Notes under the pieces: generated by a model
Databases searched by the model: none
The model's input: the letters and a program-made list of their open reading frames with translations, nothing else
Told to the model about the DNA's origin: nothing
In this document: positions 1-9,986 of the stretch, piece by piece
Position numbering within the stretch: position 1 is the stretch's first letter
How the letters are laid out: every line of letters starts with the position of its first letter
DNA from: Candidatus Midichloria sp.
Lineage (GTDB): Bacteria > Pseudomonadota > Alphaproteobacteria > Rickettsiales > Midichloriaceae
Length of the DNA stretch: 64,000 nucleotides
Assembly: GCA_030060845.1 (NCBI GenBank)
Contig: CP094379.1
Coordinates: 869,601 to 933,600 of the forward strand
Reading direction: 5' to 3'
Position numbers and translations under genes: made by a program

Positions 1-880
1 TGATATATTATTTTTCAATAACCAGTTAAAATCTAGCTTTATAGCCTGCCATTTTCATAATCCATGATTGATTTTTTGTAAAAATCGCGCCAAGAATTAA
101 GTATAATACCTGGTATTATAAAAGCATCATAAGAACAGCCTAAATAGTGTTTAATATGCTTTTACTTCTTCAGGCCTAAAAGGCTGCTCCATGAGCAGAA
201 GACTTACCTTGGTGTTTTTTTACGAACCATGTCCTATAACAGTTTTTGCTATAATGATTACCGGCTTCTCAGCATTGTTGTCTTGTGATAATTTAGCATG
301 AATATCAGCATAATCGTACCCATTTGCATCTAAAATAAGCCAATTTATTGCCTCAAAACATTGCTTTATATTTTCGAAGAAGTTGGATTGACTGGCCAGT
401 CAATTAAAACGTTATTGCTATCAAAGATTACTATTAAATTATTGAGCTTGGGATAAGCATATTTTATGATTTATATTGTTATTTCTATAATTTGCTAAGC
501 GCTCTGAAATTGCCATTCCAACAACATCAGCAGGAGCTTGTTTAAGAAGATCTGTGGTTATTTCAATTCCGAGGCCTATTTAAAGTCATCAATGGAATAG
601 TTATAATCACTCAAGAAAAAGAGCTGCGTATGGCAAGGCAGAACCATGACCAGCAGAAAGTATTAACCTATCCGGATTATGCCATGGTTGGTCTTGAGGA
701 TTGAATTTTAGAAAATCTTTGAATAGTACCATAATATAGTACCACAACAATATCAGCAAATCCCAAAAGCAGGCAGGGATAGCTGGAATTTGCTGATTCT
801 ACCATATCTAGGAAAAGAGTTCTAAGAACATTCACTAATTCTTTATTTTCAAGCGCATAAGTGGATTAGATGATTTTTAC
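1..880 (-). pseudogene. tkt: Decayed transketolase, N-terminal part, running off the left edge
   Basis: Reading the reverse strand from about 865 down to 1, successive fragments in changing frames match the thiamine-diphosphate domain of transketolase: LFLDMVESANSSYP near 800, then NPDRLILSAGHGSALPY at 690–620 (family GHGS motif), YSIDDFK, then ITTDLLKQAPADVVGMAISE around 560–500, LIVIFDSNN near 430 and AEKPVIIIAKTVIGHGS near 250. Several frameshifts and stops separate these pieces, so no functional product is possible. The C-terminal half would lie outside the window. The enzyme belongs to the non-oxidative pentose phosphate pathway, so loss implies ribose phosphates come from the host or another route. 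Assignment rests on recognised motifs, not on an alignment. Confidence 0.75.
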
Positions 881-909
881 CAACTTATATTAATGCACTT
901 TATTCTTGT

Positions 910-1884
<975 letters not shown>

Positions 1885-2138
1885 CTAAAAATTTTATTAC
1901 AAGAAGATTTTATAATTATTTACCTGATTTCCGCAACAAATTATTATGAAGTTTAGCAAAATAGATTTAATAAAAAGATCCAAGTATGTTGGATATTCTA
2001 GACTTTTCTTTATATAGATTTTAATACTAGGAAGTTAATTATTTTAAACTTACTAGTTATTTATTAATAAATACTCTTGAAAAAAAACCTAGCATAGCCT
2101 ATTTACCAAGTTAAAATTAAAGTATTAGGTAAAAAGAT

Positions 2139-2696
2139 ATGGATCAAGAAAGTTCAATAGAAAATAATAAACAAGACAGTGTAAATGAACAAACTGTTGA
2201 GGATAAAAATGAAGTTGAAGAATTAAGCAATAAAGTAAAAGAGCTAGAAAAATCTTTGATCATATTAAATGATGCATTATTAAGAGAAAAAGCAGAAAAT
2301 GAAAATGTAAGAAGAAGAGCAGTAAAAGAGCTGGAAGATGCTCATAAATATTCAATTTCTAATTTTGCTAAGGACTTAACAGAAGTATTGGAGAATTTAT
2401 ACAGAGCTACCGAAAATATACAGGGCATAGACTCAATTGAAAATGATCAAGTAAGAAGCTGCGTTGAAGGAGTATTAATAACTCAGAAGATCTTAAATAC
2501 AGTTTTTGAAAAGCGTGGAATTACAAGAATATACCCGTTAAATGAACAATTTGATCATAATAATCATGAAGCTATAAATCAGGTTGAAGATGGAGAAAAA
2601 GAGCCTAATACTATAGTGCAAGTTATTAGAGCAGGCTATAGAATAAAAGATAGGTTATTACAGCCAGCTGTGGTTGCAGTAAGCAGAAAGTCTTAA
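2139..2696 (+). CDS. grpE: Nucleotide exchange factor GrpE
   Basis: GrpE (185 residues) releases ADP from DnaK in the DnaK–DnaJ–GrpE chaperone cycle. Residues 1–30 are acidic and low complexity. Residues 25–65 form the long coiled coil with the family stretch AENENVRRRA. The C-terminal beta domain has HNNHEAI (family HxxHEAI) and the typical ending GYRIKDRLLQPAVVAVS. The length fits bacterial GrpE. The start is supported by a weak AGGT Shine-Dalgarno about ten bases upstream. Its dnaK and dnaJ partners are not in this window. recJ follows after about 100 bases on the same strand. Confidence 0.96.
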   Translation: MDQESSIENNKQDSVNEQTVEDKNEVEELSNKVKELEKSLIILNDALLREKAENENVRRRAVKELEDAHKYSISNFAKDLTEVLENLYRATENIQGIDSIENDQVRSCVEGVLITQKILNTVFEKRGITRIYPLNEQFDHNNHEAINQVEDGEKEPNTIVQVIRAGYRIKDRLLQPAVVAVSRKS

Positions 2697-2794
2697 GATT
2701 GTCAACAAAATATAAACTGATATTAGTCATATAGATATCTTTACTATAAAGTGAAATTGTATTAACAATACAACTATGGGATAATCATAATAGG

Positions 2795-4618
2795 TTGATA
2801 TTGGAAGATTTTAATCATGATGAAGATTCTTTATATTCAAGATCAGCTGCGGGGTTAAATTGGAAAATCCTTGAGCAGGATGATAGATTAGTTGCAGCTT
2901 TTTCGCAAAAACTTCGGGTAAATGGTATAGTTAGTAGAATTTTGCTCAACAGAGGAATAACTTCAGTTGAGGAAGCTGAAAAATTCTTAAATGGTAAGCT
3001 CAAAAGTGATCTGCCTACTCCATTTTTGTTTAAGGATATGGATAAGGCTTCTCTACGGATAGTAAGGGCAATAATAAACAAGGAAAAAATTACTGTTTTT
3101 GGTGATTATGATGTAGATGGGGCTACATCTTCTGCAGTTTTATACAAGTTTTTCAAATCATTAGATATTATAATAGATATATACATCCCAAATAGATTAA
3201 GAGAAGGTTATGGACCGAATGTTGAGGCAATGTATAAAATTAAAGAAAAACAGACGAATTTAATAATTACAGTTGATTGCGGCACTTCCTCGCACGAACC
3301 CTTAAGGGTTGCAAAAGCCCTAGGGATGGATGTGATTGTGATTGATCACCATCTAGCTCCTACAGAATTACCAGAAGCATATGCAATTGTTAATCCAAAT
3401 CAGTTAAATGATGAATTTCCTTTTAAAACTATTGCAGCTGTCGCTGTAGCATTTTTTACAATTATTGCAGTACGAAAAAAGTTAAGAGAAATTAATTGGT
3501 TTAAAGATAATAATATTGATGAATTAGATTTAATGCCTTTGCTGGATCTAGTTGCACTTGGTACAGTTTGTGATGTTATGCCTCTAATTGGCATAAACAG
3601 AATATTTGTAAAGTATGGCTTGCATCTTATTGCCCAAAGAAATAACCTAGGTATTACAACTATACTAAACATAGCTAAGATTAAATCTACCCCTAAAGCT
3701 CATCATTTAGGGTATATAGTGGGTCCAAGGATTAATGCTGGGGGAAGAGTTGATGAAAGTAGCCTAGGAGTGTCATTATTAATTGCTGAGAACCCTTGCG
3801 AAAGTTATAGGATAGCTTCTCAATTGGAATTATTAAATGAGGAGAGAAAGAATATAGAGAATGCTGCATTGAATGAAGCTTTTAATTACATAGAAAAAAA
3901 TATTGATATAGATCAACCTATAATATTTGCAGTAGGTTACAGTTGGCATATTGGGGTGTTAGGAATTCTAGCAAGTAGAATTAAGGAAAAGTATAATAAA
4001 CCTGTTGCAGTGGTATCAGTTAATGATGGGGTAGGTAAAGGCTCGGCTAGATCTGTTGCTGGAGTTGATATAGGCTGCATTATCTCCTCTGCGAAAGAAA
4101 AAGGATTATTGATAGATGGAGGAGGGCATGCCATGGCTGGTGGCTTTACTGTAAAAGAGGAAGAAATAGAAAATTTTATTAATTATGTGATAAAAAATTT
4201 ATCCAAAGATAGTGACACAAAACTGTTTATAGAACAAGCTTCTGAAATTAGTATAGATTCAGTTATTGCAGTAAGAGCTGCAAATTTATCACTAGTACAG
4301 GCTCTCGAAAAATTGGGGCCATTTGGAAATGTCAATCCTACTCCTAGGTTTGTTATTTATAAAGCAAAATTAATACAGATATCCGTTTTTTCTAAAAATA
4401 ATTTATTGCTTTCAATAACTGATCATTTGTACGGAAGTAATAGTGAAATCCTGAAATGCATATTTTTTAGAGCGTTTGAGAAAAAAATAGGCCAGCTTCT
4501 AATGAGAAGCGAAGGTAAATGCTTAGATTTGATAGGAAACCTACAAGAAAATAGAGTAGACAGAAGAGGTGTTCAATTTATAATTGAGGATATAATTTTG
4601 CATGACGAAAAAGATTAA
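2795..4618 (+). CDS. recJ: Single-stranded-DNA exonuclease RecJ
   Basis: RecJ (up to 607 residues) degrades single-stranded DNA 5' to 3' in RecF-pathway recombination and mismatch repair. All DHH-superfamily motifs are visible: VFGDYDVDGATSS near residue 105, VDCGTS near 165, VIDHH near 185, then GPRINAGGRVDE in the linker and the DHHA1 motif GGGHAMAGG near 445. Length matches the family. The start is uncertain: the listed start is a TTG, another TTG follows two codons later, and no strong ribosome site is seen. The 3' end overlaps the start of gpsA by 17 bases, so the two are probably translationally coupled. Confidence 0.94.
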   Translation: MILEDFNHDEDSLYSRSAAGLNWKILEQDDRLVAAFSQKLRVNGIVSRILLNRGITSVEEAEKFLNGKLKSDLPTPFLFKDMDKASLRIVRAIINKEKITVFGDYDVDGATSSAVLYKFFKSLDIIIDIYIPNRLREGYGPNVEAMYKIKEKQTNLIITVDCGTSSHEPLRVAKALGMDVIVIDHHLAPTELPEAYAIVNPNQLNDEFPFKTIAAVAVAFFTIIAVRKKLREINWFKDNNIDELDLMPLLDLVALGTVCDVMPLIGINRIFVKYGLHLIAQRNNLGITTILNIAKIKSTPKAHHLGYIVGPRINAGGRVDESSLGVSLLIAENPCESYRIASQLELLNEERKNIENAALNEAFNYIEKNIDIDQPIIFAVGYSWHIGVLGILASRIKEKYNKPVAVVSVNDGVGKGSARSVAGVDIGCIISSAKEKGLLIDGGGHAMAGGFTVKEEEIENFINYVIKNLSKDSDTKLFIEQASEISIDSVIAVRAANLSLVQALEKLGPFGNVNPTPRFVIYKAKLIQISVFSKNNLLLSITDHLYGSNSEILKCIFFRAFEKKIGQLLMRSEGKCLDLIGNLQENRVDRRGVQFIIEDIILHDEKD

Positions 4619-5579
4619 TAAGGCTTCTATTATAGGAACAGGAGCATGGGGCACTGCACTTGCTTACCTTGCTTCTGGTAATGTGGGAAAAGTCATATTT
4701 TATAGTACAGATAAGGAAAAAATTAAGGAATTTAATCGAACTCGTGTTAATAAGGATTATTTTCCTAATCTAGTAATGCTAGATAACGTAATTGGTACCT
4801 ATGAAAATACTTCTCTTACTAACTCTAATGCCTTTATCTTAGCAGCTCCAGTACAGCACTTAAGAAGAGTTTTAATAAGCTTAGAGGAGGCGCTAAAATC
4901 AAACATACTAGCTCCTATAATTATATGTTCTAAGGGAATAGAGAATCGTTCAAATAAGTTAATGAGCCAGATTGTGAACGAGCTTGAGTTTCCAAATCCA
5001 GTAGTTATATTAGCTGGACCAAATTTTGCTAAAGATATAGTTGCAGATAAACTTTCAGCAGCAACAATAGCTTCCTATAATCAACAAGCACTAACAATTG
5101 CAGAGCAGGTGTTTGCTAGCAATAAATTTAAGTTAGAAAAGATATCTGATGTTATAGGGTTACAAATATGTAGTGCGATTAAAAACATTTACGCAATTGG
5201 TGCAGGAATTGCTGATGGTTTAGATTTAGGGGAAAATTTTAGTGCAGCATTTATGAAAATGACAATTAATGAGATGCAATCTATGTTAAGGTATTTACAT
5301 GCAGATCCTAGCACTGTTTCAACTTATGGTGGTGTTGGAGACCTATTTTTAACTTGCTCAAGTTCTACCTCAAGAAATTTTGAATTTGGACAGCTGATTG
5401 CTAAAGATCATAATATTATGCAACTTACTGAAAAAAAGACCATAGAAGGATATTATACTCTTTTTTCCATAAAAACTCTTTTGGATCATTACAAAGGTGT
5501 TGAATTACAGCTGATAAACCTGATTTATCAAATAGTTTATAATAATATGCCTCCAATTATTATTGAAAAAATTATTTGA
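4602..5579 (+). CDS. gpsA: Glycerol-3-phosphate dehydrogenase [NAD(P)+]
   Basis: GpsA (325 residues) reduces dihydroxyacetone phosphate to sn-glycerol 3-phosphate, the backbone for phospholipids. The NAD-binding motif GTGAWGTALA is at residues 12–21. Also visible are AGPNFAKDI near 145, the catalytic lysine segment SAIKNIYAIGAG near 200 and TYGGVGDLFLTC near 250. Length is normal. The gene starts inside the last codons of recJ in another frame. Some intracellular relatives import glycerol phosphate instead, so an intact gpsA suggests de novo synthesis here. Downstream is degraded DNA. Confidence 0.95.
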   Translation: MTKKINKASIIGTGAWGTALAYLASGNVGKVIFYSTDKEKIKEFNRTRVNKDYFPNLVMLDNVIGTYENTSLTNSNAFILAAPVQHLRRVLISLEEALKSNILAPIIICSKGIENRSNKLMSQIVNELEFPNPVVILAGPNFAKDIVADKLSAATIASYNQQALTIAEQVFASNKFKLEKISDVIGLQICSAIKNIYAIGAGIADGLDLGENFSAAFMKMTINEMQSMLRYLHADPSTVSTYGGVGDLFLTCSSSTSRNFEFGQLIAKDHNIMQLTEKKTIEGYYTLFSIKTLLDHYKGVELQLINLIYQIVYNNMPPIIIEKII

Positions 5580-5599
5580 TATTGAATCGATGTCTATAA

Positions 5600-6560
5600 T
5601 ACAATCTAAAAAGAACATAATTCATTTTATAGCATTATGAGTATTTTGGTAAAATTCTTACTCTTGAGAAGTTATTTCAAAACAGATTTGCAGCTATTGG
5701 AAAAGGAGGTTATGACCTGGGTTGGTTTAAGGAAAATACAGGCATTGATATAGCACAGTTAGCAGTGAAGGTTTTGGATATTGCTGAGACTTTTGCACAA
5801 AGAGACGAGCCTAGAAAATGCATATAGTACAGTGGCAGACCCAAGCTACGCCCAGTTAGGTAAGGCGGCAATTGGTATAGCTTATGAATTTGGTGTTCTA
5901 AATCGTGAAACAGCAAAAGCATTGAGCAGTGTTGTTAGAGCGTTGGCTTATGATGGTCGAGGCTGCATCTTTAGAATATGCTGCCGCTGCTACTTTTAGA
6001 CTGCTGAAGGTATATTAAATGCTGCAAGTTGCAGTTGTAAACCAGGCTACGAATTTGCTAAAAGCCCCTATGCAAATGCTTGCCTGCAAGGGCGAAAGGG
6101 AAGAATTTTATGAAGCTTTTGAAGAACGAACATTAGAGACTAAAAATATTTCTGAGGAATTATCTTCGTTAATTGGTGAAGATTTGTTTAAATCTGGTAA
6201 AGGCTCTAGCATGGTGGAGGATATGAAATTAATTAGAAATCATATCATCGAAGTTATAAGTTAACTCAACCCAATAACGAGCAAATGCAACAAGTAGTTG
6301 GAACTCATACTGGCAGAATAAATAGGTTTGTAAAAATGAGCCCAGGTTAAAGTAATTCAATAGCTCAATTGTATTATTCGGAAGCTACAAAATTTACAGG
6401 TATGTGGTATCTTACTGGTTGGATCAAAGTTAAAAAAAGTATTTTAAATGATCCTGGATTTAAAAATAAAGTTAAAAATTTGATCAAGGATCACAAAAAG
6501 ACATTAGAAGTTACTTCACAACATCACTCTTTTGGAATTCATATTTAGGCACTTTGCTCA
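5600..6560 (+). pseudogene. Frameshifted unknown gene(s)
   Basis: Plus-strand protein-like pieces lie in alternating frames: about 5655–5825 (LFQNRFAAIGKGGYDLGWF), 5781–5996 (ADPSYAQLGKAAIGIAYEFG), 6019–6261 (an acidic helical stretch ending NHIIEVIS) and 6370–6545 (KFTGMWYLTGWIKVKKSI). Composition is like coding sequence, but stops and frameshifts interrupt it everywhere. I do not recognise a family. The simplest reading is one or two decayed accessory genes downstream of gpsA. Restoring the frames computationally would be needed to name them. Confidence 0.45.
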
Positions 6561-6795
6561 TAATTATAATCATGTTCAAAGGGATTTACTACTTTAAATT
6601 TGTTGAGTATTGATAATGATTAATTGTTATCGGTCTCGAGTGAGGTTTTATCTAGATTCTTGTTTTCTCTCTATTACTGTTAAAATAATCCCATCCTATT
6701 TTGGCTAGAACCCCAATAGCATAATTATTCTATAGTCACTTTTTAGGTTATAATAAATAGTTTTTATGGTATTGAAAGTAGTATAGAAAGTATTT

Positions 6796-7020
6796 ATGGT
6801 ATTAAATCCGCTATTTAGTACACTACAAAGAATAGTAAAATCAACGCTAGATGTAAAAATTGCTGCTGCAATGCTAGCAACTGTTAATGGTATACTAATA
6901 ACCTGGATTATTATTCTGCTGTTATCAATTATGATAGATTTTATATTACTGATTATAGTACTTGTTTTTTCTGATAAATATCCCCCAGGGTTTTACAAAA
7001 GGCAAAATCTTTGGCAGTAA
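6796..7020 (+). CDS. Small hypothetical membrane protein
   Basis: A 74-residue open frame with two closely spaced hydrophobic segments (residues about 20–45 and 45–60), rich in Ile and Leu, ending FYKRQNLWQ. I recognise no family. Its last 40 bases belong to a 60-bp sequence repeated in inverted orientation near 10.2 kb, so it may be a fragment of a larger gene from a mobile or duplicated segment rather than a real small gene. A short near-direct repeat (TTTATGGTATT) lies just before and at its start. Confidence 0.3.
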   Translation: MVLNPLFSTLQRIVKSTLDVKIAAAMLATVNGILITWIIILLLSIMIDFILLIIVLVFSDKYPPGFYKRQNLWQ

Positions 7021-7039
7021 AGAATACTTATTGAAGAAT
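6980..7039 (+). repeat. 60-bp inverted repeat, left copy
   Basis: This segment matches the reverse complement of 10181–10240 at about 58 of 60 positions. It begins ATCCCCCAGGG and runs through TTTGGCAGTAAAG. One frame reads FTKGKIFGSKEYLLK, which suggests a piece of a duplicated protein gene. The two copies bracket the intact mltA–tim44–secB block. Confidence 0.85.
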
Positions 7040-7133
7040 TAGTTACTGCTTTTGTTAGGGCTTTTACTAATGCTCTTTTTTGTTCGTTGGTGCAGCCTGA
7101 CATCGTATGAATATTTAATTATTGGTATAGCTT

Positions 7134-8273
7134 TTAATTAAAAGCTTTTTGAGTAGTTGGGACATATACCGATTTTGGAAGTAATATGTAGTACCTCCCT
7201 ATGCTACTGATGCTACTAGCTAAGACTTCCGCTTTTGCTCCTCTACCAAAAAAGATATCAGCTCTTATTGCTCCTCTTATGGCTCCGCCTGTGTCTTGAG
7301 CTACCATAAGGCGGTTATAAGAATTGCTAGACTTGCTATACTTAGTAGTTGGCAAGTTTGTCTCAATCCAAAAAGGGGCACCGTAGGGGTAAAGCTTTGC
7401 ATCTATTGCAATAGATCTTTCACCTTTTAAAGGTACTCCTTGACTGCCGATAGGGCTTTCTCCATACACTTCTCTAAAAAAGACATATGACTTATTCTCT
7501 TCCATTAAGTGCATACCTCTTTTAGGGTTTTTATCAAGCCATTCCATAATTTGAGTTATAGAGCAGACGCCATTAATACCATACTTTTTAAGAATAGAGC
7601 TAACTCCAGTATAAGGAAAGCCGTTCTGACAGGCATAACCCAATTTTACTTCTTGTCCGTCTGGTAATTTTACTACCCCAGAACCTTGGATGTGTAGAAA
7701 AAATGATCTGGCTCTACTGTCAACCCAAACTATCTCGAGATTTTTATTTTTCAATGCACCTCTATTAATTGAGGCACGACAAAAACCATTGCATCTTTTT
7801 TTAATATCAGGAGGTGCCTTATATATAGGATATTTATATTTTTTTGTTGGTTTTCTACTGCCATTCAATTCTATTTCATAGTAGCCAGTCATTCTACCTA
7901 TATCTCTGCCTTTTTCGTCCATTATAGAATAAACTGCAAACCACTTTTCGAAGAATTCTTTTGCTTCATGATCAGATTCTACTTCTGAAATCAGGCCAGC
8001 AACGCATACCTGCTGCCAATCTTCTGATTTGCCTCCTATAGTGGTCAGTCCGCTGATTGGATCGTTTGGATTTCTTTTCATGATTGCATCACAAGACTTC
8101 AAAAACACTTTGAAGGCAGCTAAATGTTTGTCATTTTTCCAGCCTTTCAAATTTGCAAAAGAAGATTTGTTAAAACTAGCTTCCCTAATTATTCTGCCTT
8201 TAGAGCAACTAGTAGAAAAAAGCATCATGAGTAGTAAAAATAGAGAATAAATAACTATTTTTTTATGTTGCAT
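7134..8273 (-). CDS. mltA: Membrane-bound lytic murein transglycosylase A
   Basis: A 379-residue lipoprotein that cleaves the glycan strands of peptidoglycan at the inner face of the outer membrane. Residues 1–23 form a lipoprotein signal with lipobox FSTSC (Cys about residue 23). The MltA domain spans about 90–250, with VDSRARSFFLHIQGSG near 185. The C-terminal 3D (double-psi barrel) domain has VAQDTGGAIRGAIRADIFFG near 320–340, where the catalytic aspartate lies. Its start overlaps the end of the Tim44-like gene by 11 bases, so the two are co-translated, the usual alphaproteobacterial order. Full length and probably functional, so some peptidoglycan turnover is retained. Confidence 0.94.
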   Translation of the reverse strand: MQHKKIVIYSLFLLLMMLFSTSCSKGRIIREASFNKSSFANLKGWKNDKHLAAFKVFLKSCDAIMKRNPNDPISGLTTIGGKSEDWQQVCVAGLISEVESDHEAKEFFEKWFAVYSIMDEKGRDIGRMTGYYEIELNGSRKPTKKYKYPIYKAPPDIKKRCNGFCRASINRGALKNKNLEIVWVDSRARSFFLHIQGSGVVKLPDGQEVKLGYACQNGFPYTGVSSILKKYGINGVCSITQIMEWLDKNPKRGMHLMEENKSYVFFREVYGESPIGSQGVPLKGERSIAIDAKLYPYGAPFWIETNLPTTKYSKSSNSYNRLMVAQDTGGAIRGAIRADIFFGRGAKAEVLASSISSIGRYYILLPKSVYVPTTQKAFN

Positions 8274-8916
8274 TCGTACTTGTTAAGAACCACACTTTAT
8301 CCTTCTTTAAATTACGAGTAAAAATCCATAAATCTTGATTTGTTATTATTATATTGGGATCTCCATCTAGCACACTCCCCAAATAATCCTTTAAAGCGGT
8401 GACTTGATCGCTGGTGATTTTCACTACAATAGTTGCAATATCGCCTGATAAACCAGCATTTGTTATTTCTATTTCATTTACTCCGACTACTATTTTCTCT
8501 AAGACTTGTTTCTGGGCAATTCTTGCATCTATAGCAGTTGAAAAATCCTTAAACACTGAGGGAGCAAGCAAATTTTTTAGAGTTTCTTTATCATTTTTGG
8601 CAAAAGCTTGTATTATTACATTGAAGGCAGCTTTTGCTCCTTTTAGGAACATATCAGCATTGAATAAAGGTTCTTTTTTTCTGATATTATCAAAAACATC
8701 TCTAATATTTTGAGGCAATCCTGCTTCAATCGCAGAAACTATTTCAATATCAACTTTCTCCTGCGAAGTAGTATTTTTTTTATATAGTTGCTTAATTAAG
8801 GGATCAATTTTGTTACTTTCAGATAAATCATCATCATTTCCACCTAATATACTAAATAGCTTTGAGATAATAACTATAGCTATAATTGCTAAGATAATAA
8901 GATCGAGCATGGCCAC
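8263..8916 (-). CDS. Tim44-like domain membrane protein (TimA type)
   Basis: A 217-residue protein with one N-terminal membrane helix (residues 3–24) and a Tim44-like C-terminal domain from about 85 to 215. Proteins of this family in alphaproteobacteria sit between secB and mltA and are thought to help inner-membrane protein insertion; mitochondrial Tim44 is the relative. The C-terminus (DLWIFTRNLKKDKVWFLTST) is typical, the family ending in a W-x-L strand. It is divergent from secB and overlaps mltA by 11 bases. The domain call is confident; the biological role is inferred from the family. Confidence 0.88.
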   Translation of the reverse strand: MAMLDLIILAIIAIVIISKLFSILGGNDDDLSESNKIDPLIKQLYKKNTTSQEKVDIEIVSAIEAGLPQNIRDVFDNIRKKEPLFNADMFLKGAKAAFNVIIQAFAKNDKETLKNLLAPSVFKDFSTAIDARIAQKQVLEKIVVGVNEIEITNAGLSGDIATIVVKITSDQVTALKDYLGSVLDGDPNIIITNQDLWIFTRNLKKDKVWFLTSTNAT

Positions 8917-9018
8917 CTAAAATTTATACTAAAAATCTTGTATCAGATATACTTTGTATTGTGCAAGTTAATTTGCTATAACTTCCCTAATTAATTTCTA
9001 TAACGTTAAACAATACGC

Positions 9019-9492
9019 ATGGCCGATCAGAATAAACAAACAATAAGTAACGCTATTTCAGTTAATGCTCAGTATATTAAGGATATTTCTTTTGAAAATC
9101 CAAGAGCTCCTTTTTCTTTTATGCAGCAGGAACAACCAGCAATTAATTTAGATTTAGAGATAAACGTCAATATCTTAGAGAAAAGTACCTACGAGGTTAT
9201 ACTAAAAATTGAAGCAGACGCTAAAGCAGAGAATCAAAATCTTTTCTTAGTTGAATTGCAATATGCAGGAGTTTTTACTATTGACGAAGATAATATGGAT
9301 CAAGTTCAAAAAGAATTAATTTTATCTGTAAACTGCCCAAATATAATATTTCCTTATGCGAGGCGTATATTATCTGATATTACAAGAGACGGTGGTTATC
9401 CACCATTAATGATATCTCCTATTGACTTTCTTGGATTATATCTTCAACGTAAAAGTCAAGACAATGACTCTACAGATAAAACCATAAATTAA
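9019..9492 (+). CDS. secB: Protein-export chaperone SecB
   Basis: SecB (157 residues) is a tetrameric cytosolic chaperone that keeps preproteins unfolded and hands them to SecA. The conserved stretches QYIKDISFENPRAP (residues 18–31), VELQYAGVFTI near 82 and PFARxxL-like PYARRILSDITRDGGYPPL near 115–133 are all present. Length is normal. It is divergent from tim44–mltA, a synteny common in alphaproteobacteria. secA lies 1.4 kb downstream on the same strand, so both known partners of this step are here. Confidence 0.95.
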   Translation: MADQNKQTISNAISVNAQYIKDISFENPRAPFSFMQQEQPAINLDLEINVNILEKSTYEVILKIEADAKAENQNLFLVELQYAGVFTIDEDNMDQVQKELILSVNCPNIIFPYARRILSDITRDGGYPPLMISPIDFLGLYLQRKSQDNDSTDKTIN

Positions 9493-9503
9493 AGTATAGA
9501 AAA

Positions 9504-9608
9504 ATGGAACCAGGAGCAGTAATAGAGATAACAAAAGAAACTTTGTTTGTGCTACTTAAAGTATCGTTACTTCTCCTGCTTGTGGCCATTAAGTTGTGGG
9601 CTCACTAA
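9504..9608 (+). pseudogene. fliQ: Remnant of the N-terminus of a FliQ-like flagellar export protein
   Basis: A 34-codon frame begins MEPGAVIEITKETLFVLLKV and continues SLLLLLVAIKLWAH before a stop. FliQ proteins are about 88 residues and start with just this pattern (an acidic short helix, then EALxxxLKVSxPxLLVAL). The second membrane helix and the QIQE motif are missing. It follows secB by 11 bases. The match is short and seen by eye only, so it is a suggestion that the ancestor carried flagellar export genes. Confidence 0.45.
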
Positions 9609-9626
9609 TTTCATTAGTGCAAGCCC
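9598..9626 (+). terminator. Hairpin after secB
   Basis: CACTAAT and ATTAGTG form a perfect 7-bp stem with a TTC loop, extended by GGGCT/AGCCC with a two-base bulge. There is no run of T after it, so it may be a factor-dependent terminator or 3' stabilising hairpin of secB rather than a classical terminator. Confidence 0.4.
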
Positions 9627-9782
9627 TTCCTAACCCAAATAACAGGAACCAATTCTCACTTTTGTTCCAAAACTTATAGTGTTAATGTTTACCATGCTCA
9701 TTATGATTTCCTATATTGGTCATGTAATATCGGTGGTTTAAAAAAAATTTCTTCATTGATTATTAACTGAGAATAATTTTTT

Positions 9783-9986
9783 ATGAATAAAAATTGCTTA
9801 TTAATTTTTACTATATTTTTCCTAACATCATGTCAAGTATTCCTAGTTACAATGGTAGGTACCAAGGGTAATCCAAAAGATTTTAAAGAAAAGAGGGAAC
9901 CAAGGGATAATCAACATATTGCTGGATTGAAGAAAAATCCCATAAGTGATTCTACTTCTGCTGCTAATGCTAAGCAAAATAGCTGA
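9783..9986 (+). CDS. Small putative lipoprotein
   Basis: A 67-residue protein whose first 16 residues are a lysine-start hydrophobic signal ending in a lipobox (FLTSC, Cys 17). After a short hydrophobic stretch the rest is hydrophilic and rich in Lys, Asn and Ser. It looks like a small exported lipoprotein, as found beside secretion or conjugation loci, but I recognise no family. It could be the N-terminal remnant of a longer gene since DNA on both sides is degraded. Confidence 0.45.
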   Translation: MNKNCLLIFTIFFLTSCQVFLVTMVGTKGNPKDFKEKREPRDNQHIAGLKKNPISDSTSAANAKQNS

